5,214 nt of DNA from Rhizobiaceae bacterium. GTDB taxonomy: Bacteria > Pseudomonadota > Alphaproteobacteria > Rhizobiales > Rhizobiaceae. The stretch covers positions 1 to 5,214 of the forward strand of contig CAJYRE010000531.1 of assembly GCA_913776675.1 (NCBI GenBank), in the 5' to 3' direction. Positions within the stretch are counted from its first letter, which is position 1; the number at the start of each line of letters is the position of its first letter. A program made the position numbers and the translations under genes. The notes beneath the pieces are model-generated. The model had not been told where the DNA came from, did no database searches, and saw only the letters and a list, made by a program, of their open reading frames with translations. Of this stretch, positions 1-4,528 are shown piece by piece.

Positions 1-39
1 CGTCTGCTCGTCGGGGTGCATATGCCGCTCGTTTGCCAT
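1..39 (-). CDS. Start of a gene following the sigma factor, probable anti-sigma factor (partial, cut by window edge)
   Basis: Only the first 13 codons are visible (MANERHMHPDEQT); the gene continues beyond the left edge. The ATG lies one base after the TGA of the sigma-factor gene. It is preceded by a GGGGAAG ribosome-binding site about six bases upstream, inside the end of the sigma gene, which points to translational coupling. Genes placed directly behind ECF sigma factors usually encode their membrane-bound or zinc-binding anti-sigma factor, and that is the basis of the call. Thirteen residues cannot show an anti-sigma fold, so the existence of the gene is better supported than its function. 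Confidence 0.6.
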   Translation of the reverse strand, partial: MANERHMHPDEQT

Positions 40-40
40 C

Positions 41-661
41 TCAAGCTTCCCCGTCCGCCAGCTTTGCACGCGCGGCGGCAAGACGGCTCAGAACCGTGCC
101 AATGGGAATATCCAGAACCGTTGCCACCTCACGGTAGGAAAGCCCTTCAACATAGGCGAGAAACACCGCCATCCGTTGTGCTTCCGGCAGGTCATTGACT
201 CGTTTCATCACCTGCATGGCTGCCATTTTGGTTTCAGCCATGTCTGCACCATCAAAGACCAAGGCGGTTTGCGCATCCACCTGGCCTTGTCCAAGACGCA
301 CACGCCGCGACCGCAGTTCGTTGAGCCATATGGAATGAAGAATGGACAGCAGCCAGTGATCAAGCCGTGTGCCGTCCACAAACTGTTCCGCACGCTCCAG
401 TGCTCGCACACAGGTTTGCTGTACCAGATCATCTGCCACATCGCGCTGACGCGACAGGACCAAACCATAACGCCAAAGTCTTGCAAGGTTGGCAGAAAGT
501 CCGGCACGGACTGCGGTTTCACTGGCGATGGCACTCTCTCCATTGATTTTCGACTGTGCATCTTCTTGCAAAGAGGCTCCATGCCGTGCCCGGCCATGGT
601 CCTGAGGTGCAGGCATATGCAAACGATTATACGTGCTGCCAATATCAAGAGCCATAGCCAT
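41..661 (-). CDS. ECF-type (sigma-70 family) RNA polymerase sigma factor
   Basis: The 206-residue frame carries the two domains of an extracytoplasmic-function sigma factor. Sigma region 2 spans about residues 59-119, with RDVADDLVQQTCVRALERA as the -10-binding helix and then DHWLLSILHSIWLNELRSRR. Region 4 spans about 148-202, with LPEAQR followed by the -35-binding helix-turn-helix SYREVATVLDIPIGTVLSRL. No region 3 or large C-terminal extension is present, so it is a minimal ECF protein that redirects RNA polymerase to a small regulon. The next gene starts one base after its stop and is probably its anti-sigma factor. The first ~50 residues resemble no sigma domain. The ATG at 661 has no good ribosome-binding site; ATG 616 or TTG 571 (GGAG five bases upstream, at 577-580) are alternatives. 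The family is clear, but the regulon and inducing signal are not. Confidence 0.9.
   Translation of the reverse strand: MAMALDIGSTYNRLHMPAPQDHGRARHGASLQEDAQSKINGESAIASETAVRAGLSANLARLWRYGLVLSRQRDVADDLVQQTCVRALERAEQFVDGTRLDHWLLSILHSIWLNELRSRRVRLGQGQVDAQTALVFDGADMAETKMAAMQVMKRVNDLPEAQRMAVFLAYVEGLSYREVATVLDIPIGTVLSRLAAARAKLADGEA
577..580 (-). promoter_or_regulatory. Possible ribosome-binding site for an internal TTG start of the sigma factor
   Basis: On the minus strand GGAG lies five bases before a TTG codon (571-569) that is in frame with the sigma factor at residue 31. Starting there would give a protein of 176 residues, closer to the usual length of minimal ECF sigma factors, and would remove most of the unconserved N-terminus. 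It competes with ATG codons at 661 and 616, neither of which has a clear Shine-Dalgarno sequence. Confidence 0.3.
626..631 (-). promoter_or_regulatory. Possible -10 element (TATAAT) inside the annotated start of the sigma factor
   Basis: A perfect TATAAT is read on the minus strand, downstream of ATG 661 and just upstream of ATG 616. It would fit transcription starting near 619 and translation from the TTG at 571. No convincing -35 hexamer is seen at 16-18 bp spacing (the 17-bp position reads TGGCTC), and the only nearby TTGAT is too close. It may be a chance match. Confidence 0.22.
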
Positions 662-680
662 TTCGATTTTACCAGTGGGA

Positions 681-736
681 AGAGAGAAAAGGAACGCGCC
701 TGAAACAATCTGGTGGCGGAGATTGCCAGGCGCGTT
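681..736 (-). terminator. Intrinsic terminator of the TPR gene
   Basis: A perfect 10-bp inverted repeat (AACGCGCCTG at 693-702 and CAGGCGCGTT at 727-736) encloses a second 6-bp stem (CAATCT at 706-711, AGATTG at 720-725) with an 8-base loop. A small 3/1 internal loop separates the stems. On the minus strand the GC-rich hairpin is followed by the T-rich tail TTCCTTTTCTCTCTT, the form of a Rho-independent terminator. It starts 36 bases after the TGA of the TPR gene. It should stop transcripts from that gene about 20 bases before the annotated sigma-factor ATG, so the two genes are probably separate transcription units. Confidence 0.8.
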
Positions 737-771
737 TGAGCGAGCGGGCAGGCTGAGACTGATCTGTGCGA

Positions 772-1299
772 TCAGATCTTGGAGCCTTGCGTGATCGCCT
801 CGCTCAGATCCTTGTATTCTTCGCAGTCGGTACCGCAGATCGACCGAATGGTGGCAAGCTGTTCTTTTGCAAGGGGAATCTGGCCCTTGATGACATAGGC
901 TTCGCCGAGATATTCACGCACTTTTGCATAGCGCGGTGCGGCTGCCACAGAGCGCAGATAATAAGAAATGCCTTCATCGGTGCGGCCCAGTTTACGGGTT
1001 GCATAGCCACGATAATTCAGCACTTCCGGGTCATTCTGATTTTTAACCGTGTCCAGAACGGCCAGCGCTTCCTGATAACGGCCTTCTTTTGCCAAAGAAT
1101 AGGCATAGTCAGCCCGGTTGCTGTCATCAATATTGGCGCTGCTTTGTTTTTCGCACTTTTGGGTCTTCTTGTTCCAGATTTCACCCTTTTTGCAGGTGGG
1201 TGTGGTGGCTGAATCATCGCCTGCCGCAAGTGCGGGGGCAATATGCAGAGCGGCGGCGATGCCAAGAGAGGCGGCAATAAGAAGATGACGGGCTTTCAT
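772..1299 (-). CDS. Exported TPR-repeat protein with paired cysteines
   Basis: The protein has 175 residues. Residues 1-26 form a Sec signal peptide: basic MKAR, a hydrophobic stretch, and a PALA-A cleavage site, giving export to the periplasm. A short linker follows with a C-x12-C motif (C36 to C49, enclosing KKGEIWNKKTQK). About three tetratricopeptide repeats follow (roughly 61-94, 95-128, 129-162), recognisable from YAYSLAKEGRYQEALAVL, YRGYATRKLGRTDEGISYY and YLGEAYVIKGQIPLAKEQL. The end holds a C-x3-C pair (C155, C159). Four cysteines in an exported protein suggest two disulfides. TPRs normally mediate protein-protein contacts, so this is likely a periplasmic adaptor, but no partner can be named. 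The ATG has AAGGAG seven bases upstream (1307-1312). A terminator follows the gene, so it is probably monocistronic. Confidence 0.87.
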   Translation of the reverse strand: MKARHLLIAASLGIAAALHIAPALAAGDDSATTPTCKKGEIWNKKTQKCEKQSSANIDDSNRADYAYSLAKEGRYQEALAVLDTVKNQNDPEVLNYRGYATRKLGRTDEGISYYLRSVAAAPRYAKVREYLGEAYVIKGQIPLAKEQLATIRSICGTDCEEYKDLSEAITQGSKI

Positions 1300-1388
1300 G
1301 GTGATGCTCCTTCAAGCGCAGAGAATTGGACGGTTGCGGCAAGAGAACACCTCATGCCGATGGTTTATTCGACTGCTTTCGATTTTTT

Positions 1389-1402
1389 TTGATCACGATC
1401 CT
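1389..1402. promoter_or_regulatory. Imperfect FNR/FixK-type box
   Basis: TTGATCACGATCCT matches the FNR/FixK consensus TTGAT-N4-ATCAA at 8 of 10 positions: the left half is perfect and the right half is ATCCT. Such boxes control oxygen-responsive genes in alphaproteobacteria. It sits 90 bp upstream of the TPR start and 163 bp upstream of the synthase start. In AT-rich intergenic DNA a match of this quality can arise by chance, so this is only a candidate. Confidence 0.2.
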
Positions 1403-1453
1403 TTGATGCTGCGTGGTGAATAAAAGGCTCTGTTGGGGTGTTTGCGCCGCAGA

Positions 1454-1464
1454 GTTTGTCAAAC
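1454..1464. repeat. Short palindrome GTTTG-T-CAAAC
   Basis: A perfect 5-bp inverted repeat with a one-base centre lies about 100 bp upstream of the synthase GTG. Its size suits a dimeric regulator half-site pair better than an RNA hairpin. No known operator is assigned. Confidence 0.3.
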
Positions 1465-1502
1465 AGCATGGGGCCAGCAATGTGGAAGCCGGTTTTTCCG
1501 CT

Positions 1503-1516
1503 CTGACAAGCTGACA
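1503..1516 (+). repeat. Tandem CTGACA direct repeat, 8-bp period
   Basis: CTGACA occurs at 1503-1508 and again at 1511-1516, about 50 bp upstream of the polyketide synthase start. The reverse complement of its core (TGTCA) is also part of the palindrome near 1457-1461. The spacing is less than one helical turn. It could be a regulator site or part of a promoter, or a coincidence. Confidence 0.25.
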
Positions 1517-1550
1517 GTTGAAACCAGAAGACTTGCAAGGCTGTCGCCTT

Positions 1551-1557
1551 AAAGGAG
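1551..1557 (+). promoter_or_regulatory. Ribosome-binding site fixing the GTG start of the polyketide synthase
   Basis: AAAGGAG lies seven bases before GTG at 1565. It is the strongest Shine-Dalgarno sequence near the frame's beginning. The synthase N-terminal strand (residues 4-14) follows directly, so the GTG is the likely start although it is not ATG. Confidence 0.8.
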
Positions 1558-1564
1558 ATTATCA

Positions 1565-2617
1565 GTGCCGCGCTCCATTCAATTACTCGGTCTTGGCCTT
1601 GCCACGCCCGATACCATTGTCACACGCCAGCAAGCCTTGTGTGCTGCACAGGAGATTTTTGGCGAAAAGCTGTTGAGCTTTCCGCAATTTGCCAAGGTTT
1701 TCGTCAATAGCGGTATTGAAACACGCCATATTGCCCGTCCGCTCTCCTGGTTTGCGCAGCCGCATGGATGGCAAGAGCGCATGGCTGTTTATCAGGAGGT
1801 GGCGGGGGCGCTTTTCCTGACAGCAGCCTGCAAGGCTCTGGCCGATGCAAACATGGATGCGCAGGCGGTGGATTGCGTGGTGGTGGCCTCTTCAACAGGC
1901 ATTTCCACACCGGGACTGGAGGCCAATCTTGCGGCTGAACTGGGCCTGCGCGCCGATGTTGAGCGTGTGCCCCTGTTTGGTCTTGGCTGTGCCGCGGGCG
2001 TGGCAGGCCTTGCCATCGCTGCCCGGTTGGCTCAAGCCGGACAAGGGCGCACTGTGCTGTTTGTCACCATGGAGTTATGTTCCATGGCGTTCCGCGCGGA
2101 TGATGGCAGTCGCGCAAACCTGATTGCCACAGCCCTGTTTGGCGATGGAGCGGCAGCCTGTGTGCTGTCAGCTTCCCAACAGGGATTTGCGACCCTGACA
2201 GGGGCAGGCCAACATCTCTTTGCGCAATCGCGGCATATGATGGGCTGGCGCATTGATGACGGCGGTTTTGGTGTAGAACTCTCCGCCAGTCTGCCCGCCT
2301 TTGTCAGATCTGAATTGCCCTCTGCGCTGGAAAAACTGGTGCAGCAATGCGGCACAAACCAAGGTGATATTGGCCGTTTCATCTGTCATCCGGGTGGAGC
2401 CAAGGTGCTGCAAGCCTTTGAAGAGGTTCTTGGGCTTGAAGCTGGGGCATTTGATTGCGAACGGGCTGTTCTGGCCCAATATGGCAATATGTCCGCGCCC
2501 ACGGTGTTGTTTGTGCTGGATCACGTGCGCCGGGCCGGACTGACACAAACGGCTGCTCTGCTGGCGTTGGGGCCAGGATTTTCTGCCAATATGATCACGC
2601 TGGAAAGGAATGCGTGA
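1565..2617 (+). CDS. Type III polyketide synthase (chalcone/stilbene synthase family)
   Basis: This 350-residue protein has the usual length of bacterial type III synthases. These are soluble homodimers that extend an acyl-CoA starter with malonyl-CoA and cyclise the product to pyrones, resorcinols or phloroglucinols. The catalytic triad is complete: nucleophile Cys142 in LFGLGCAAGVAG, His275 in FICHPGGAK, and Asn308 in QYGNMSAPT. Other family marks are VVASSTGISTPGLEA (107-120), MELCSMAFRADD (169-180), ALFGDGAAA (190-198) and the C-terminal LGPGFS (335-340), matching the GFGPG-type signature. The next gene, a membrane methyltransferase, starts one base after the stop. By analogy with Bacillus BpsA and Streptomyces SrsA, a long-chain fatty acyl starter and an alkylpyrone or alkylresorcinol product are likely, but starter choice and ring type cannot be read from the sequence. 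Confidence 0.95.
   Translation: MPRSIQLLGLGLATPDTIVTRQQALCAAQEIFGEKLLSFPQFAKVFVNSGIETRHIARPLSWFAQPHGWQERMAVYQEVAGALFLTAACKALADANMDAQAVDCVVVASSTGISTPGLEANLAAELGLRADVERVPLFGLGCAAGVAGLAIAARLAQAGQGRTVLFVTMELCSMAFRADDGSRANLIATALFGDGAAACVLSASQQGFATLTGAGQHLFAQSRHMMGWRIDDGGFGVELSASLPAFVRSELPSALEKLVQQCGTNQGDIGRFICHPGGAKVLQAFEEVLGLEAGAFDCERAVLAQYGNMSAPTVLFVLDHVRRAGLTQTAALLALGPGFSANMITLERNA
2604..2609 (+). promoter_or_regulatory. Ribosome-binding site that favours ATG 2619 for the methyltransferase
   Basis: AAAGGA inside the last codons of the synthase lies nine bases before ATG 2619. The other in-frame ATG, at 2610, directly abuts this sequence and would have only a weak GGA at 2602-2604. The site therefore supports the downstream ATG and coupled translation with the synthase. 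Confidence 0.6.
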
Positions 2618-2618
2618 G

Positions 2619-3110
2619 ATGGTTGTCTATGCGATTTTAGTGTTTGTGACCCTTCAGCGTCTGGCCGAATTGATCCTTGCCCGCCGCAACACGCTGCATC
2701 TTAAGGCACATGGGGCGATAGAGCATGCACCGGGGCATTATCCCTTCATGGTGTTACTGCACAGTGGCTGGTTGATCGGTTTGTGGTGGTTTGCGCCGGG
2801 ACAAGCGCTTCAGCCTTTCTGGCTCCTGCTGTTTTTTGTCATGCAGGCCGGGCGCATCTGGGTTCTGGCCACGCTGGGTCCGCGCTGGACAACCCGCATC
2901 ATCACCGTGCCGGGCGAAATTTTGGTGTCAAAAGGGCCTTATCGGCTTATCCGTCATCCTAACTATGTGGTTGTGGTTGTGGAGATCGCTGCTTTGCCGC
3001 TGGCCTTTGGCCTGCCTGTTTTTGCTGCTGTGTTTTCGTTACTCAATGCCCTCATTCTTGTTATTCGCATTCGTACGGAAAATGCGGCCCTGCAAAAACT
3101 GCGTGTTTGA
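2619..3110 (+). CDS. Isoprenylcysteine carboxyl methyltransferase (ICMT)-family membrane protein, probable polyketide O-methyltransferase
   Basis: The protein has 163 residues from ATG 2619, or 166 if ATG 2610 is used, which would overlap the synthase by eight bases. It is strongly hydrophobic, with likely membrane segments near residues 2-20, 42-58, 66-84 and a long hairpin at about 117-149. The family's cytosolic SAM-binding signature is clear: LVSKGPYRLIRHPNYVVV (102-119) holds the RHPxY motif, and the later IRIRTENAAL (149-158) holds the conserved Arg/Glu. ICMT-like proteins of this short bacterial type methylate small lipophilic substrates rather than prenylated proteins. Tight linkage to the type III synthase matches Bacillus bpsB and Streptomyces srsB, whose products O-methylate alkylpyrones or phenolic lipids. 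The same role here is inferred from family and context. Confidence 0.9.
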   Translation: MVVYAILVFVTLQRLAELILARRNTLHLKAHGAIEHAPGHYPFMVLLHSGWLIGLWWFAPGQALQPFWLLLFFVMQAGRIWVLATLGPRWTTRIITVPGEILVSKGPYRLIRHPNYVVVVVEIAALPLAFGLPVFAAVFSLLNALILVIRIRTENAALQKLRV

Positions 3111-3111
3111 T

Positions 3112-3148
3112 GCAGCAAGGATGGGTTGGACGAGGCCTTATCGGCTGC
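3112..3148 (+). terminator. Weak hairpin at the convergent gene ends
   Basis: GCAGCAAGG (3112-3120) can pair with CCTT (3136-3139) and GCTGC (3144-3148), leaving a four-base bulge and a 15-base loop. Only a short TTT follows on the plus strand and no T-run on the minus strand. It overlaps the end of the repressor gene. It could end the synthase-methyltransferase transcript, but the support is poor. Confidence 0.2.
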
Positions 3149-4151
3149 TTTCGCGCACGATCAATTCCGGCTGGATCAAAACGTGTTTCGTATCCGGCTT
3201 TTCATCCAGAATGTCCAGAATAAGCTGGCCGGTGCGCTTGCCGATCTCGCGGGCGCGCGCATTGGTGGTGGTGAGCGTTGGCACCGAAATACTGCCGATT
3301 TCATAATCCCCGAACCCGCCAATGGCGATGCGGGCGGGAACAGCAATATTGCGCCGCTGACATTCTGTGAGGGCACCGAAGGCCGAGAGGTCGGAGACGC
3401 AGATCACCGCTTCCGTATCAGGAAATTCCTGCAAAAGCTGCGCCATGGCATTGGCACCTTCACGCATGGAAATCGGCGGTGGGCCGGAGGCAATCAGCCG
3501 TGAGGCATCCAACCCATGGGCTTTCATCGCTTCAATGAAACCAAAACGTCGGTCGCTGCCGCGTGTGTCGCGCCCGACATCGCCACCAATAAAAGCGATG
3601 CGGCGATAGCCGACAGCAACGAAATGATCGACCATTTCGCGCACGGCTGCCGCATTGGAAAAGCCGATGTAATAGCCAATCGGCTCAGAGGGGACATCCC
3701 AGGTTTCCAGCACCGGAATGGCGGCATTTTTCAGCAATTTGCGGGCGCGTTCCGTGTGCTTGCCGCCGGTGACCACAATGGCTTGCGGCTTGCGGCGCAG
3801 GAGTTGTTCAATCAGCCGTTCTTCTTCCTGCATGTCATAATTGGTATAACCCAGCAGGATTTGCATATTGCGCGAGGCCAGCGTTTCCGACAGGCCGCCG
3901 ACTGTATCGGCGAAGTTGGCATTGTTGATGGACGGAATGGTCACCGCCACAAAATCTGTTTTTTGCGAGCGCAGATTGGAGGCGGTGGAATCAAACACAT
4001 AGCCCAGATCTTCCGCAGCCTGCAAAATTGCTTCACGGGTTTCCTTGTTGATCAGGCTATCGGCCTTGAAGGCACGCGAAACCGTCATGGGAGAAACGCC
4101 GGTGATCCGGGCAATGTCTGCCATGGTTGGCGGTTTGCGCGTGGTGTTCAT
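3138..4151 (-). CDS. LacI-family transcriptional regulator, GntR (gluconate repressor)-like
   Basis: The 337-residue protein has the full LacI layout. The N-terminal helix-turn-helix is at residues 9-28 (TMADIARITGVSPMTVSRAF), with a hinge helix near 51-64 (YVFDSTASNLRSQK). A periplasmic-binding-protein-like sensor domain follows from about 66, starting DFVAVTIPSINNANFADTV. Stretches such as QILLGYTNYDMQEEERLIEQLL and PVLETWDVPSEPIGYYIGFSN are typical of the gluconate-repressor branch, which binds sugar acids, but the inducer here is unknown. ATG 4151 has AGAAAGG six bases upstream (4158-4164) and is preferred over the adjacent TTG at 4154. It lies 44 bp behind the EthD-like gene on the same strand, so it probably regulates that operon and itself. 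It converges with the methyltransferase gene, 27 bp apart. Confidence 0.93.
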   Translation of the reverse strand: MNTTRKPPTMADIARITGVSPMTVSRAFKADSLINKETREAILQAAEDLGYVFDSTASNLRSQKTDFVAVTIPSINNANFADTVGGLSETLASRNMQILLGYTNYDMQEEERLIEQLLRRKPQAIVVTGGKHTERARKLLKNAAIPVLETWDVPSEPIGYYIGFSNAAAVREMVDHFVAVGYRRIAFIGGDVGRDTRGSDRRFGFIEAMKAHGLDASRLIASGPPPISMREGANAMAQLLQEFPDTEAVICVSDLSAFGALTECQRRNIAVPARIAIGGFGDYEIGSISVPTLTTTNARAREIGKRTGQLILDILDEKPDTKHVLIQPELIVRESSR

Positions 4152-4168
4152 CAAGGGCCTTTCTGTCG

Positions 4169-4182
4169 TTTTACCGGAGAAA
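4169..4182. promoter_or_regulatory. Candidate LacI/GntR-type operator upstream of the repressor gene
   Basis: TTTTACCGGAGAAA is an imperfect palindrome of form TTT-n2-CCGG-n2-AAA (5 of 7 base pairs), with the central CG typical of LacI-family operators. Its left half, TTACCGG, also occurs in the E. coli GntR operator type ATGTTACCGGTAACAT. It lies about 18 bp before the repressor ATG, in the gap behind the EthD-like gene, where it could serve autoregulation. No second copy was noticed in the window; the main operator would lie upstream of the operon beyond the right edge. Confidence 0.3.
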
Positions 4183-4195
4183 AAATCGCCACAAA

Positions 4196-4528
4196 TCAGA
4201 GTGGGAATTCGTTGGCAAGAGTGACGTGGTGATGGATGCGTCCATCAAAGAACTCGGCCAGCACTTCTTCGGTAGCAGCACGTGCTTGGCTCCGCACGGG
4301 GCTTGCTAACGCGGCGTCCACCGCTGCCAGATCCGGGTAATTGATCGCCAGAATCATCGGAAATTCCGGCGCGCCATCATCGCGGCTTTCGGCAAAGGAC
4401 ACGCGCACATCCAGCGCCCCGGGGAATTGCTTCCACTTGGGCAGAATTTTTTCCAGCACGGCGGCGCGGAAGGCCTCAGTCTGGCCGGGTTTGATGCTGC
4501 CCTCAAACAGGGCGTAACGTGTGATCAT
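4196..4528 (-). CDS. Small EthD-like / dimeric alpha-beta barrel domain protein
   Basis: The 110-residue protein fits a ferredoxin-like dimeric alpha-beta barrel. An N-terminal strand ITRYALFEGSIKPG (2-15) leads into an amphipathic helix (16-34). Strand ALDVRVSFAES follows, then FPMILAINYPDLAAVDAAL (56-74), a helix ending ASPVRSQARAATEEVL (75-90), and a last strand GRIHHHVTLANE (96-107). Proteins of this shape include EthD, Dabb and antibiotic-biosynthesis monooxygenase families. No catalytic set is diagnostic here, although the HHH at 99-101 is notable. It starts with a 4-bp ATGA overlap with the dehydrogenase stop, with AAGGGAGA seven bases upstream, so it is translationally coupled. It probably acts on, or handles, a substrate of the same pathway. 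The fold assignment is from pattern recognition, and the function is unknown. Confidence 0.8.
   Translation of the reverse strand: MITRYALFEGSIKPGQTEAFRAAVLEKILPKWKQFPGALDVRVSFAESRDDGAPEFPMILAINYPDLAAVDAALASPVRSQARAATEEVLAEFFDGRIHHHVTLANEFPL

Larger units (their letters stand above)
1300..1564. other. Divergent intergenic region between TPR gene and polyketide synthase
   Basis: These 265 bp hold no credible gene. They must contain the promoters of two divergent units: the TPR gene on the minus strand and the polyketide synthase operon on the plus strand. I could not fix a -35/-10 pair for either. Visible elements are an eight-T run (1383-1390), an imperfect FNR-type box (1389-1402), a short palindrome (1454-1464), a tandem CTGACA pair (1503-1516) and the synthase ribosome-binding site (1551-1557). 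Confidence 0.7.

Noticed and set aside
691..695. GGAAC as the -35 box of an EcfG-type stress promoter on the plus strand
   Set aside because: No CGTT follows at the required 16-17 bp, the sequence is part of the terminator hairpin edge, and it would fire away from the sigma gene.
176..703. Long open frames on both strands overlapping the sigma factor (plus 176-703 and minus 208-708)
   Set aside because: Both are other-frame shadows of the sigma gene. Neither has domain content, and the minus one has no sigma motifs.
759..778. GATC-rich small hairpin (CTGATC-TGTGC-GATCAG) over the TPR stop codon
   Set aside because: It is only six base pairs with no T-run after it on the minus strand. The stronger hairpin at 693-736 explains termination.
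766..1212. A 148-codon plus-strand frame opposite the TPR gene
   Set aside because: The minus-strand frame has a signal peptide, TPR motifs, a ribosome-binding site and a terminator. The plus frame has none of these.
4152..4154. TTG as the repressor start, one codon upstream
   Set aside because: ATG 4151 follows directly and has better spacing (six bases) from AGAAAGG. TTG would leave only three bases.
3516..4232. A 238-codon open frame on the plus strand
   Set aside because: It lies wholly antisense to the LacI-type repressor and its upstream gap, lacks any recognisable domain, and has the Cys/His/Arg-rich look of a reverse-strand shadow.
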